Shown: positions 8,527-19,457, numbered from the stretch's first letter. The stretch: DNA of 64,000 bases from Cupriavidus pauculus (GCF_008693385.1 NZ_CP044067.1:1862501-1926500), one strand, 5' to 3'. The notes: generated from the sequence alone by a model not told the origin. Made by a program: numbers and translations.

Positions 8527-9456
8527 CTAGCCGGCGCCATGCCTTGCCAGCGCATCGTACGGTTGCGGACCGCTCCGATGCGGCGCCTCGGCGCGCTTGC
8601 GCGTCTCCGCCTGCGGCGCCTCGCCGACGGGCGCCCTCACCTCCTGGACCGGCACGGCGATCTCGCAGCCGGCCGCATTCAGCACGGATCGCAGTTTGCC
8701 GAAGAACGCGTATTGCACACTCCAGAAGTCCGCATTCGACGTCCAGTAGCGCGCATCGAGCGTGATGCCGCGATCGGTGTACCGCACGACCATGACCTCC
8801 GATTTCGGCTCGGCCAGCAGCCTCGGCTCGGCATCGAGCATGCGGCGCAGCGCTTCGAGGCCCTGCGCCACGTCGCTGTCGAACGTGACCGTGACCTCGA
8901 TGTCCATGCGACGCGTCATGTTCTCGCTGTAGTTCGTGATCGCGCTCCCCCAGATCTTGCTGTTGGGCACGCGCAGGCAAACGCCGTCGAACGTGGTCAG
9001 CTCGGTCATGAACAATCCGGTCTCGCGGACCGTACCGGCCACGCCCTGCGCGTCGATGTACTGGCCCACGCGGAACGGCCGCAGCAGCACGAGCATGATG
9101 CCCGCGGCAATGTTCTGCAGCGTCCCTTGCAGCGCGAGGCCGATGGCAAGGCCGGCGGCGCCGAGCATCGCGATGATGCTGGCGGTCTGCACGCCGAATT
9201 GCGACAGCACGAGCACGACGGTGATGACGCGCACGACCCATTGCGCGACGCTGGCCAGCATCGGGCGCAGCGTGTCATCGACGTGCGTGTGCTGCAGCGT
9301 GCGGCGAATCGCCTGCGCGGCGCGCGCGGCCAGCCACCAGCCGCCCATGAGTATGGCCAGCGCGGCGAGGCAATTGAGGCCCTGACTGATCGCGAATTGC
9401 GTCAGATAGGCCCAGGCGGCCTGGACCTTGTCGGCATCGAGGAAAGACATGTTCAT
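8527..9456 (-). CDS. MscS-family mechanosensitive ion channel
   Basis: Inner-membrane channel of 309 residues that opens under membrane tension and releases solutes on osmotic downshift. It has three membrane helices in residues about 20-140. The pore helix is glycine/alanine-rich (AMLGAAGLAIGLALQGTLQN), followed by the beta domain (LRPFRVGQYIDAQGVAGTV) and the soluble vestibule (LTTFDGVCLRVPNSKIWG). The start is ATG at 9456, with GGAG eight bases upstream; the ATG at 9450 is too far from it. The C-terminal 30 residues are polar and not conserved. It stands alone between two repeat-bearing gaps. Confidence 0.92.
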   Translation of the reverse strand: MNMSFLDADKVQAAWAYLTQFAISQGLNCLAALAILMGGWWLAARAAQAIRRTLQHTHVDDTLRPMLASVAQWVVRVITVVLVLSQFGVQTASIIAMLGAAGLAIGLALQGTLQNIAAGIMLVLLRPFRVGQYIDAQGVAGTVRETGLFMTELTTFDGVCLRVPNSKIWGSAITNYSENMTRRMDIEVTVTFDSDVAQGLEALRRMLDAEPRLLAEPKSEVMVVRYTDRGITLDARYWTSNADFWSVQYAFFGKLRSVLNAAGCEIAVPVQEVRAPVGEAPQAETRKRAEAPHRSGPQPYDALARHGAG

Positions 9457-9562
9457 GCGGCGGACTCCGGAAAATCGACTCCGGTCCACCTTGCGAACGG
9501 CGTGCCAGCGTGTATTGCCCGCCGAGTACCGTTCCCGGCGCAGCGGGGCCGGCGACGCCAAA

Positions 9563-9579
9563 GCGTACCCGTTTCTGCG
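9563..9579 (-). repeat. Dispersed 17-bp repeat, left arm of an inverted pair
   Basis: Exact copy on the minus strand, within the 26-bp arm 9556-9581, between the MFS gene end and the mscS-like gene start. Confidence 0.85.
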
Positions 9580-9703
9580 TGCAGGAAGGGGCATGCCGCG
9601 CGCCTGTGAGATATCGCCAACGCGCACACGGGCGCAAAGGGTACGGGCGGTGTGGGTAGGCGTTACAAGACGGGAAGCGCACGCCGTGCAAATCCTTCAC
9701 TCA

Positions 9704-9720
9704 CGCAGAAACGGGTACGC
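9704..9720 (+). repeat. Dispersed 17-bp repeat, right arm of an inverted pair
   Basis: Exact plus-strand copy within the 26-bp arm 9702-9727, 53 bp beyond the stop codon of the MFS gene at 9774. It has the extended 3' end CTTTGGCG. Confidence 0.85.
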
Positions 9721-9773
9721 TTTGGCGAATCGGGGGGATCGCGCGCGCCAGTCCGGCACGCGCGCGGCGACGT

Positions 9774-11030
9774 TCAGCGGGCGTGCCCCGTCTGCTCGTG
9801 CAGGCGGTCGCGCGAGGCGAGCGCCGGAAACAGGCGCATCCACGCCCCCACGACGAGGATCGTGCCGATACCGCCGAGCAGCACCGCGCCCACGGGCCCA
9901 AGCCACGCCGCGGTGACGCCCGACTCGAACTCGCCCAGCTGATTCGATGCGCCGATGAACACGGAGTTGACCGCGCCCACCCGCCCACGCATATCGTCGG
10001 GTGTGTCGAGCTGAACGAGCGTCTGACGCACGACCACGCTGATCATGTCGGACGCCCCGAGCACGACGAGCGCGCCCATCGACAGCGGCAGCCAGCTCGA
10101 GATACCGAACACCATCGTCGCGGCACCGAACAGCGCCACCGCGCCGAACATCACGCGGCCAACACGGCGGTTGAGCGGATGCCGCGACAGCCAGAGCGCC
10201 ATGACGAGCGCACCGATGGCCGGCGAGGAACGCAGCAGGCCGAGGCCCCAGGCATCGGTATGCAGGATGTCGCGCGCATAGATTGGCAGCAGCGCCGTGG
10301 CGCCGCCGAGCAGTACCGCGAACATGTCCAGCGACACCGCGCCGAGCAGGATCGGATGGCTGCGGATGTACGAGAAGCCCGCGAACAGTGTCTTGATCGA
10401 GACGGGCGCGGTGGATCGCGCCGCAACCTGCCGCAGCTTCAGCGAGGCGACGAGCCCGGCGGCGACGGCGAACAGTACGCCCGCGATCGAATACACGACG
10501 CCGGGCCCCGCGACATACGCAAACCCGCCCATCGCCGGGCCGATGATGATCGCGGTCTGCGCGGCCGAACTCGCAAGCGCCACCGCGCGCGGCAATGCCT
10601 GCGGCGTGACCACGCTGGGCAGCAGCGCCTGCAGCGTGGGCGTCTCGAACGCGCGGCAGGCGCCCATCAGCGCGACGAAGACGAAGATGTAGTCGCGGTT
10701 GATCCATCCCGTGAAGCTCGCGGCCGCCATGCAGATCGCGAGCACGGCCTCGAGTCCCTGGCAGGTACGCACGATCACGCGCCGGTCGAACCGGTCGGCC
10801 ACGTGGCCGGACATCAGGATCAGCACGATCGACGGCAGGAACTGCACGAGCCCGACCATGCCGAGCATGAACGCGTCGCGCGTCAGGTCGTACATCTGCC
10901 AGCCCACGGCAACGGTGACGACCTGGTACGCGATGGTGGTGCACAGGCGCGCGAACCAGTAATGACGGAAGGCGGGATCGCGGGAAACGGACTCCGGCGC
11001 GTCGGCCGGAAGCGGGGCTGCGGTGGACAT
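9774..11030 (-). CDS. MFS transporter, EntS-like exporter family
   Basis: Inner-membrane carrier of 418 residues with about 12 hydrophobic helices. It opens with a short soluble start and FRHYWFARLCTTIAYQVVTV. The MFS loop signature after helix 2 is SGHVADRFDRRVIVR, and VVLGASDMISVVVRQTLVQL near residues 320-345 is typical of the EntS/MFS_3 branch. That branch exports siderophores or drugs; the substrate here cannot be read from sequence. It is monocistronic, and its 3' gap carries the repeat pair described above. Confidence 0.88.
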   Translation of the reverse strand: MSTAAPLPADAPESVSRDPAFRHYWFARLCTTIAYQVVTVAVGWQMYDLTRDAFMLGMVGLVQFLPSIVLILMSGHVADRFDRRVIVRTCQGLEAVLAICMAAASFTGWINRDYIFVFVALMGACRAFETPTLQALLPSVVTPQALPRAVALASSAAQTAIIIGPAMGGFAYVAGPGVVYSIAGVLFAVAAGLVASLKLRQVAARSTAPVSIKTLFAGFSYIRSHPILLGAVSLDMFAVLLGGATALLPIYARDILHTDAWGLGLLRSSPAIGALVMALWLSRHPLNRRVGRVMFGAVALFGAATMVFGISSWLPLSMGALVVLGASDMISVVVRQTLVQLDTPDDMRGRVGAVNSVFIGASNQLGEFESGVTAAWLGPVGAVLLGGIGTILVVGAWMRLFPALASRDRLHEQTGHAR

Positions 11031-11177
11031 GAACGGGAAGGGGCGGGGCCGGCGGCGCTTGCGCGCACGCCGCAAAGTCGGCAATTTTAGCCGACCGCCC
11101 TCGCGCCGGGGCGGGCGTCATGTATCAGCATCGATACATGACGTCATAGTGCCTGATGCGGCACTTTAAAGCGGGAT

Positions 11178-12770
<1,593 letters not shown>

Positions 12771-12813
12771 GGCAGGGGGATCAGGAGGAACTGAAACAGG
12801 AAAGGGCGCTATT

Positions 12814-13845
12814 TTACCGGTTCGCGGGTCCGGCGGGCGTGCCGGGTCCCGCGGGCCCTCCCGGATACGTCCCGGGATGCGCCGGATCCTTCCCCCGCAG
12901 GCTGCCGAACTGGAGCGCGTACTGCCGGGTCAGTTCGGCCCCGAAGAAGAAAATCTGGGCCGAATAGTAGATCCACAGCATCAGCGCCACGACCGAACCC
13001 GCGGCGCCATACGACGACGCCACCGCGCTGTTGCCGAGATAGATGCCGATCAGCCGCTTGCCGACCGAGAACAGCAGCGCCGTGATGATCGCGCCCATGA
13101 TCACGTCGCGCCAGGCGATGCGCGCGTTGGGCAGCATCTTGAAGATCACCGCGAACAGCATGGTGACCACCGCGAAGGAAAACGTGGCGGAGATCACCTC
13201 CGCCACCGGCGCGAACCATGACGCGGTCCACATCTGGCCCCAGAAACGGTCCACCACGGCCAGCGCCGCATTGACCACGAGCGAGACCAGCAGCATGAAG
13301 GCCAGCGCCAGGACCACGCTGAACGAGAGCAGCCGGGCGCGCAGCAGCGTTTTCCAGCCGGCTCCGAGTGGCGGCGGGGCCTTCCAGATATCGTCCAGGC
13401 TGCTCTTGAGCTCGGCGAACGCGCTCGTGGCGCCCACGAACAGCACGCCGAATGCGATGACCGCAGCCACGCCGCTGCCGCCCGCGCGATGCGTGGCCGC
13501 CAGAATGCCCTGAATCGCCGTCGCACCCTGCTCGCCGACCAGCCCGTTGATCTGCGCAAAGATCTCGCCGCGCGCCGCCTCGGCGCCGAAGAACAGCCCG
13601 GCGATCGAGATCACGAGCACGAGAATCGGCGCGAGCGAGAACAGCATGTAGAACGAGAGCGCCGCGCCCTTGCTGGCCGCGCGATGATCGAGCCAGTCGC
13701 GGACGGCCGCGACGACCACGCGCACGGTGCGCGCGCCGGTGTGCCGGTCGGGCAGCCAGCGCCCGCGCCGCGGGGACGGCGGCGACGCGGGTGGCGGCGT
13801 GTGTGGCGGAGAGGGGGGCGAAGATGGCGTGTCAGTCTGTCCCAT
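12814..13845 (-). CDS. YihY/BrkB-family inner membrane protein
   Basis: Integral membrane protein of 343 residues, from the family once called ribonuclease BN. A proline-rich cytoplasmic start (residues 1-45) leads to [20 protein letters not shown] and about six membrane helices. The family segments [37 protein letters not shown] and [20 protein letters not shown] are clear, as is [12 protein letters not shown] near the end. Function of the family is not settled. It lies 43 bp downstream of prfC start side and is transcribed the same way, possibly independently. Confidence 0.92.
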   Translation of the reverse strand: MGQTDTPSSPPSPPHTPPPASPPSPRRGRWLPDRHTGARTVRVVVAAVRDWLDHRAASKGAALSFYMLFSLAPILVLVISIAGLFFGAEAARGEIFAQINGLVGEQGATAIQGILAATHRAGGSGVAAVIAFGVLFVGATSAFAELKSSLDDIWKAPPPLGAGWKTLLRARLLSFSVVLALAFMLLVSLVVNAALAVVDRFWGQMWTASWFAPVAEVISATFSFAVVTMLFAVIFKMLPNARIAWRDVIMGAIITALLFSVGKRLIGIYLGNSAVASSYGAAGSVVALMLWIYYSAQIFFFGAELTRQYALQFGSLRGKDPAHPGTYPGGPAGPGTPAGPANR

Positions 13846-14000
13846 GCGGTGTGCCGTTCCGAAGATGCCTTGCGTTCATGATACTGCCCATCCCGGTCAC
13901 GGGCGGGCGGCGCCGACTCGACCTGCTAGAGTGAATCCATGGGCCCGGCGGCACGGCGTGACGACACCGCCGGCCATCCGGCCGCCAATGGAGACTTTTC

Positions 14001-14303
14001 GTGAATTGCACAACTCATGCCGGGCGCTTGCCTGTGCTCGCGCTTGCGGCCTGCCTGCTGGCGCTCGCGGGCTGCGACAAGAGCCAGCCCGGACCCGGCC
14101 CGAAGCCGATTTCCGGCACGGCCCCCGTGCCTGCCGCCAGCGCACCTGCCGCCCCCGCTAGGGTCGGCCCGTTTCGGCAGGCGTACCCGTTTCTGCGTCA
14201 AACGCATGTTTCAGCAATGCAACCGGATGCACGGCCATCCACCGGCGTCGTGCGCACTCAGGCTGCACATCGCATGCGATGCGAGCGACCACTATTGTTG
14301 TAA
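14001..14303 (+). CDS. Small putative lipoprotein with a repeat-derived tail
   Basis: Start is GTG at 14001 with GGAG seven bases upstream. The 100-residue product has a lipoprotein signal with lipobox LAGC (cysteine 25), then a proline/alanine-rich linker. Residues 61-66 (AYPFLR) are encoded by an exact reverse copy of the 17-bp repeat. The 35 residues after it look like non-coding sequence read through. A likely view is a short lipoprotein whose original stop was lost or displaced around the repeat. Its partner and role are unknown; the mature part is too short for a domain. Confidence 0.6.
   Translation: MNCTTHAGRLPVLALAACLLALAGCDKSQPGPGPKPISGTAPVPAASAPAAPARVGPFRQAYPFLRQTHVSAMQPDARPSTGVVRTQAAHRMRCERPLLL
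14181..14197 (-). repeat. Dispersed 17-bp repeat, copy inside the lipoprotein gene
   Basis: Exact minus-strand copy, read in the opposite frame sense as AYPFLR by the plus-strand lipoprotein gene. Confidence 0.85.
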
Positions 14304-14916
14304 GGCTTGCTCGGCATACCCACAAGGGCGTTGGTGACGGGCATTGCCGGGCGCGCGCGGTGCTAAATCTTGCCGGCGACGGCCGCCTGCCTCCCCTCCG
14401 TGGGGCACGCACACGGCCCCGGCTGGCGCCCCCGCATTTTCATCGGGCGAACACAACGCGCGGGCGTTTGACGATTTGCGTAACAGGCGCGAAACCGATC
14501 GCGGCGCGAAACCGATCGATACCGCGCCCGATTCGCGCCGCGCGCGGCGAATCCCGCGCCCCGCAAGCGCTTCCGGGCATTGGCACGCTTGTCGCTCTGC
14601 AAGGGCAGGAAGAAGTCACGAGTCAACAATCAATAGAACGCAGAGGACACTGCCATGCGTCATCCGCCCGCGCGTATGACGGCCCGCAGGCGATCCTATC
14701 GACTGGCCGGTCCGCCGCCGTCGGTACAGGATCTGCTGTCGCCGCCATTGCTGCCGTTTCCCCATGCTCCGAGACATCCGTCGCCATTCTGCGCCGCGTC
14801 CAGCCGTGTGCTGGCGGCGCACGCGAGCCGCATGCGCCCCGCGAAATAGCGATCGGGAGATTTACGTGCTCCGTCCCCCGGCGGGCACTTTTTTTCCAGC
14901 GAGGGAGGGAGCCATC
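14304..14916. other. Intergenic region with a 16-bp direct repeat
   Basis: No convincing gene. A 16-bp sequence, GGCGCGAAACCGATCG, occurs twice (14486-14501 and 14503-14518) at a 17-bp period. A 64-codon reading frame at 14655-14849 has AGAGGA seven bases before its ATG, but its Arg/Pro-rich composition argues against a real protein. Confidence 0.6.
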
Positions 14917-15315
14917 ATGAATGCCAGAGTCTTCGCCGCCGCGGCGCTGGTCCTGCTCTCCACCGCGGCGATGTCCGCGCTGGCGGGCAGCTATTCGTAC
15001 TTCGATCGCGGCGATGCGATCAATCCGAACAGCCACGCCGCCGTGAGCAACGATATCTACGTGCGCAGCTTCGGCTGGGCGTGGGGAGAGGTGAAGTATG
15101 GCCGGGACGAGCAGCCGCCCGGCGGCGATCGGCAGGCGCGCGAGAGCGTACTGGACCCGCGCGATCTCCCGCCCGGCCACGCCGCGCCACAGAACAACGC
15201 ACAGCCGCGCCAGCCGCGCGGCAAGATCAGCATGAACCTCGCGGTGCGGATGCCCGACGACGGACCTGGCGGCGCGCCCGGTGTCGCCACGCGGCCGCGA
15301 GTGACGGAGCGCTAG
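14917..15315 (+). CDS. Small secreted protein of unknown function
   Basis: The 132-residue product has a clean signal peptide (residues about 1-23, ending SALAG), a short ordered part with SYSYFDRGDAINPNSHAA and DIYVRSFGWAWGEV, and a disordered Pro/Arg/Gly-rich C-terminal half. GAGGGAGG lies 7-14 bases before the ATG, a strong ribosome site. I do not recognise a family. It stands alone between two long gaps, and the convergent sigma-54 activator gene begins about 100 bp beyond its stop. Confidence 0.75.
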   Translation: MNARVFAAAALVLLSTAAMSALAGSYSYFDRGDAINPNSHAAVSNDIYVRSFGWAWGEVKYGRDEQPPGGDRQARESVLDPRDLPPGHAAPQNNAQPRQPRGKISMNLAVRMPDDGPGGAPGVATRPRVTER

Positions 15316-15417
15316 TCCACCGCCGCGGCAACGCACGGTGGTGGTTGACCCGGGAGGCCGGCGAGCGGACGTCGCCGGCCTCCCGGTAGCGCCAGCGTGG
15401 CGCCGCTTATGACACGC

Positions 15418-16797
15418 TCACGACTCGCTGACAGTCGCGCTCGCCTGCATGTCCACGCGGATGTTGTGCTTGTGCATGAGGCGGTACAAGGTCACGCGCG
15501 AGACATTGAGTTCACGCGCGGCCGGCACGACGTGGAAGCCGTGGCTGGCCATCACGGTGCGGATGGCCTCGCGCTCGGCCTCCTCGCGAATGGCATCGAG
15601 CGTCTTGCGAGGCAGCTCCGCGCCGCCATGCAGCTGCAGGTCGTCGGCCGTGATCTTGCGATTGTCGGTCATGACGATCGCGCGGCGTACCCGATTGATG
15701 AGCTCCCGCACATTGCCGGGCCACGTGTACTGCATCATGGCCTGCGTCGCGCACGCGGAGAATCCGCGAATGCGGCGGTGCGCCTCGTGACCGTGCTCGG
15801 CCAGCACGGCGTTAGCCAGCAGCAGGATGTCCTCGCCGCGCTCGCGCAGCGGCGGAATCGTCAGCGTCAGCACGCACAGCCGGTGGAACAGGTCGGCGCG
15901 GAACCGGCCGTCGGCCTGCGCCGCGACGAGGTCCACGTGGGTGGCCGAGATGATGCGCAGGTCGAGCGGAATCGACTGATGCCCGCCGAGCCGCGTGATC
16001 GTCCCCTGCTGCAGAAAGCGCAGCAGCGCCACCTGGCTCTCGAGCGGCAGGTCACCGATCTCGTCGAGGAACAGCGTGCCGCCCTGCGCCTGCTCGATCC
16101 AGCCGATCTTGCGCTGGTTCGCGCCGGTGAACGCGCCTTTCTCGTAGCCGAACAGTTCCGACTGCACGAGGTGCGAAGGAATCGCGCCGCAATTGATCGC
16201 GACAAACGGACCCTTGCGTCGGTTCGACGACTCGTGGATCGCCTGCGCGGCCAGTTCCTTGCCCGTGCCGGACTCGCCGGAGATGAACACCGGTGCGTCG
16301 TTGTGCGCCACCTTCGCCAGCGAACGGAACATCATCCGCATGGCGGCGCACTCGCCGATCATCGGCCCGTGCGCGGCATGTTCCACCACGCGCGCGCCAT
16401 GCAAGCACGCCATGCCGTGCGCGTGCTTGAGGGTGTAGAGCAGCTCGTCGAACGAGAAAGGGGTACGCACGTAGTCCACGCAGTAATCGCGGATCAGCCG
16501 CCGCACGCGCTCGTCCTCGAGCATCGCGGTCGACGTGATCGCCACCCACATCACATGCAGATGCTGCAGGCCCTGCTCGAGCTGATTGAGTTCCGCGTCG
16601 GTATAGGTGGCCTGCAGGTCGATGATGCCGGCCATCGGTGCGCTGCCGCGCACCACGCGTTCGAGATCGCGCACCTGCTGGACGCGCCGGATCTCCCATC
16701 CGGAGCCAAACTGGTTCGCGCTGAAACCAAAGTCTTCATACCTCGACACGAGCACGATCTGTGCGGAGCGTGTCGACGCCTTGCACAGTCGGTCCAT
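15418..16797 (-). CDS. Sigma-54-dependent activator, VpsR-like
   Basis: Enhancer-binding transcription activator of 459 residues. Residues 1-130 form a receiver-like domain without a clear phosphoacceptor site. The AAA+ domain follows, with Walker A GESGTGKE, the sigma-54 contact loop EKGAFTGANQ and Walker B GGTLFLDEIGDL. A Fis-type helix-turn-helix ends it (AARELNVSRVTLYRLMHK). Length and layout match Vibrio VpsR and its Burkholderia relatives, which control exopolysaccharide and respond to cyclic di-GMP. AGGGAG six bases upstream fixes the ATG at 16797. A role in controlling the polysaccharide locus further along is inference; I found no clear -24/-12 site there. Confidence 0.88.
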   Translation of the reverse strand: MDRLCKASTRSAQIVLVSRYEDFGFSANQFGSGWEIRRVQQVRDLERVVRGSAPMAGIIDLQATYTDAELNQLEQGLQHLHVMWVAITSTAMLEDERVRRLIRDYCVDYVRTPFSFDELLYTLKHAHGMACLHGARVVEHAAHGPMIGECAAMRMMFRSLAKVAHNDAPVFISGESGTGKELAAQAIHESSNRRKGPFVAINCGAIPSHLVQSELFGYEKGAFTGANQRKIGWIEQAQGGTLFLDEIGDLPLESQVALLRFLQQGTITRLGGHQSIPLDLRIISATHVDLVAAQADGRFRADLFHRLCVLTLTIPPLRERGEDILLLANAVLAEHGHEAHRRIRGFSACATQAMMQYTWPGNVRELINRVRRAIVMTDNRKITADDLQLHGGAELPRKTLDAIREEAEREAIRTVMASHGFHVVPAARELNVSRVTLYRLMHKHNIRVDMQASATVSES

Positions 16798-16886
16798 GAC
16801 GTTCTCCCTGACGTTGGGCTTCTTGTTGATGACGGCGGCCATGTCTTCCGCCGGCGAGAGATGCGCTCCCGCACGCAACGTTGGGA

Positions 16887-17372
16887 TCACGGTCTGGACG
16901 GACTGCGGGATTGTTCGTCGAGGACGCTGCGATAGTCGCGTCCCGATTGGAGTTCCTCCCGGATGCGCCGCCGGACCATGTCCTTTTCCCGCATGAGTTC
17001 CACGCTGGGCGCTTCCGGGGTCTGGCCCGAGTACTGCATGTAGAGGGCCTTGTAGGTCAGCTGGCTCAGGATCCATTCCTGCAGCAGCTTGCGCTGGCGC
17101 ACGACCTCGACGGCGAGAAGCCGGTGCCGGTTCAGCAAGCCTTCGACGGCGCCCCGCATGCGCGGCGAGAGGTCCGGTTCTTCCGCGAGCATCGCCGCGA
17201 GATCCGCTAGCGTGTGTTCCTCGTGCCCGTTGTCCTGCCCTTGGTCTCTTATTGCGATATCGCCTGCGGATGCCGCCGCTTCTCCCAGCGCAGCCCAGGC
17301 GCGATGTATGGATTGGTTGGCGGATTCACTGATGGGCCCGATGTCGGGACGCCGGATCTCTCCTGCGGTCAT
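16887..17372 (-). CDS. Hypothetical protein upstream of the VpsR-like activator
   Basis: The 161-residue product is soluble and largely helical. The centre (LADLAAMLAEEPDLSPRMRG) and the second half (AVEVVRQRKLLQEWILSQ) look like amphipathic helices, and no signal peptide is present. The ATG at 17372 has GGGGA seven bases upstream; a longer frame reaches 17438 but lacks a ribosome site. It lies 89 bp before the activator gene on the same strand, probably co-transcribed. No family recognised. A partner or modulator of the activator is a guess from position only. Confidence 0.65.
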   Translation of the reverse strand: MTAGEIRRPDIGPISESANQSIHRAWAALGEAAASAGDIAIRDQGQDNGHEEHTLADLAAMLAEEPDLSPRMRGAVEGLLNRHRLLAVEVVRQRKLLQEWILSQLTYKALYMQYSGQTPEAPSVELMREKDMVRRRIREELQSGRDYRSVLDEQSRSPSRP

Positions 17373-17641
17373 GATCTGTTCCCCGTTGAACAACACCCCC
17401 GGCACTGCATGCTCGCGAACGCGGTTCGCGCCTACCACTTGCTGTCTGGTTTTTTGGCTAACTGTCTGGCTGGCGCGCGTCGCGGCGCGCTCTGCGCTTT
17501 GTCGTTTCTGTCGCGATGTTCCTGGTGGCGAAGTCGTCTTCTATCGTCTTCCAGCGACGTGATGATGCGGACGATCTGTCCATGCAAAGGAATGTCTGAC
17601 CCATTCCGGAAAAGACCCGCGCGACATATGCGGAGTCAAGA

Positions 17642-17663
17642 AAGGGCGCTCCTACGCGCCCTT
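17642..17663 (-). terminator. Possible intrinsic terminator
   Basis: Inverted repeat AAGGGCGC / GCGCCCTT with a 6-base loop. Read on the minus strand it is followed by TCTT-rich sequence. It could end the purine permease transcript, although it lies 270 bp beyond that gene's stop. Confidence 0.35.
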
Positions 17664-17851
17664 CTCTGCCACGCATCTAGTTGAGTGCATTTGTGCCCGT
17701 TTGTCCAGCCCGGTGTGCCTGCTTTCAGCCTTATCTCATTCTTTTGTATGAGAGCGAAACGCCGCTTCGCAACACGGCCTTAAGGTAAATGAGCACTTAC
17801 ATTTGGCCATTCGGCACATTCCTTATCGCATCTGTGTCGTATCTGGCGTGA

Positions 17852-17868
17852 CGCAGAAACGGGTACGG
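17852..17868 (+). repeat. Dispersed 17-bp repeat
   Basis: Plus-strand copy differing from the consensus only in its last base (G for C). It lies 68 bp beyond the stop of the permease gene. Confidence 0.8.
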
Positions 17869-17897
17869 TCGACCTCTGTCGGCGCCTGCGCCCGCAG

Positions 17898-17914
17898 CGC
17901 AGAAACGGGTACGC
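17898..17914 (+). repeat. Dispersed 17-bp repeat
   Basis: Exact plus-strand copy, 46 bp after the previous one and 22 bp beyond the permease stop codon. Confidence 0.85.
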
Positions 17915-17935
17915 TCGGGCGCTGGCGCGAGGGTG

Positions 17936-19282
17936 TCAGTGACCCGGCAGATAGTAGAACTTGAACACGAAGACGATCGCGATGATCCAGACGATGACGG
18001 GCACTTCCTTCGCGCGTCCGGTCAGCAGCTTGAGCGCCGCGTACGTGATGAAGCCGAAGGCCACACCGTTGGCGACGGAGTATGTGAACGGCATGCCCAG
18101 CGCCGTCAGTACGGCCGGCACGGCTTCGGTGACGTCGTTCCATTCGATATCGACGAGCTCGCGCAACATCAGGCACGACACGTAGAGCAGCGCGGGCGCG
18201 GTGGCATAGGCGGGAACGGTGCCCGCGAGCGGCGCCAGGAACAGGCACGCGAGGAACAACACCGCGACAGTGACGGCGGTCAGGCCCGTGCGCCCGCCCG
18301 CCTGTACGCCGGAAGCGCTTTCGATATAGGCCGTGGTGGACGACGTGCCCAGCAGCGAGCCCGCCATGATCGCGGTGCTGTCGGCCATCAACGCCTTGTT
18401 CAGGCGGTTCATCTTGCCGGCCTTGAGCAGTCCCGCGCGATTGGCCACGCCCATCAGTGTGCCGGTCGCGTCGAACAGTTCCACGAGGAAGAATACGAGC
18501 ACGACGTTGATGATGCCGATGGACAGCGCGCCCGAGATATCGAGCTTGAACAGCGTGGGCGCCAGCGACGGCGGCATGGACACGATGCCGTGGAATGCAT
18601 TGCCGCCGAAGACGAAGCTCAATATCGTCGTGAACAGAATGCCGATCAGGATTGCACCCTTCACGCGCAGGCGCTCGAGCGCGACGATCGCAAGAAAGCC
18701 GACGATCGCCAGCACGGCGGCAGGTTGATGGAGGTCGCCGAGCGTGACCATGGTGACCGGACTGGCGGTGATGATGCCGGCGTTCTTCAGCGCGATGATG
18801 GCGAGGAACAGACCGATGCCCGCGGTAATGGCCACGCGAATGGCATGCGGAATGCCGTTGACGATCATCTCGCGGATGCGCACGAGCGTCACGAGAAGAA
18901 ACAGGCAGCCCGAGATAAAGACGGCGCCCAGCGCCGCTTCCCATGGCAGGCCCATGCCCTTGACCACCGTGTACGCGAAGTATGCGTTCAGGCCCATGCC
19001 GGGCGCCATGCCGATGGGATAGTTGGCGTACAGCCCCATGATCAGCGTGCCGATCGCGGCGGCCACGCACGTGGCGACGAAGACCGCGTCCTTCGGCACG
19101 CCGGCATCGCCGAGGATGCTCGGATTGACGAAGATGATGTACGCCATGGTCAGGAACGTCGTGATCCCTGCAAGCAGTTCCGTCCGGACATTGGTGTCAT
19201 GTTCGCGCAGCCGGAACCATCGTTCGATCCAGGACGATGAAGCGTGGGACGCATCCGGTGTCGGGGGCGCGGAAAGGGGCAT
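17936..19282 (-). CDS. Purine permease, AzgA/PbuG type (NCS2 group)
   Basis: Inner-membrane carrier of 448 residues for adenine, guanine or hypoxanthine, driven by protons. Family signatures: RTELLAGITTFLTMAYIIFV near the start, GMAPGMGLNAYFAYTVV in helix 3, FFLVELFDATGTLMGVA in the middle and GSLLGTSSTTAYIESASGV. About 12-14 hydrophobic helices. CGGAG lies seven bases before the ATG at 19282. The exact base specificity cannot be read from sequence. The gene is monocistronic, with two repeat copies just beyond its stop. Confidence 0.93.
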   Translation of the reverse strand: MPLSAPPTPDASHASSSWIERWFRLREHDTNVRTELLAGITTFLTMAYIIFVNPSILGDAGVPKDAVFVATCVAAAIGTLIMGLYANYPIGMAPGMGLNAYFAYTVVKGMGLPWEAALGAVFISGCLFLLVTLVRIREMIVNGIPHAIRVAITAGIGLFLAIIALKNAGIITASPVTMVTLGDLHQPAAVLAIVGFLAIVALERLRVKGAILIGILFTTILSFVFGGNAFHGIVSMPPSLAPTLFKLDISGALSIGIINVVLVFFLVELFDATGTLMGVANRAGLLKAGKMNRLNKALMADSTAIMAGSLLGTSSTTAYIESASGVQAGGRTGLTAVTVAVLFLACLFLAPLAGTVPAYATAPALLYVSCLMLRELVDIEWNDVTEAVPAVLTALGMPFTYSVANGVAFGFITYAALKLLTGRAKEVPVIVWIIAIVFVFKFYYLPGH

Positions 19283-19457
19283 GGGTTGGCTCCGGTTCTT
19301 GTTGGTCGCGTTCTGGCGGACGCGCGGTGACGATTGCGTTGCACTGACAATAGCAACGAACGTGCGCACGGGCGAGGTGCGCACGCAAACGAAAAGGGCG
19401 CAATCATCCCATGGGTGGAGCGTGGCGGCACCATTCGATGTCGGGAATCACCCTACC

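Larger units (their letters stand above)
9457..9773. other. Intergenic region carrying an inverted pair of the dispersed repeat
   Basis: No gene seen. The stretch holds two copies of the 17-bp repeat (9563-9579 and 9704-9720) in opposite orientation. The shared sequence extends to 26 bp on each side (9556-9581 and 9702-9727), reading CGCCAAAG, then the repeat, then TG. The two arms are identical and 120 bp apart. Confidence 0.8.
17373..17935. other. Intergenic region with two copies of the dispersed repeat
   Basis: No gene supported. It holds the presumed promoter of the 16887-17372 gene, a GC-rich hairpin at 17642-17663, and two same-direction copies of the 17-bp repeat at 17852 and 17898, 46 bp apart, just beyond the stop of the purine permease gene. 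Confidence 0.65.

Noticed and set aside
14655..14849. 64-codon gene
   Set aside because: A possible ribosome site exists, but the Arg/Pro/Ser-rich product looks like translated non-coding DNA.
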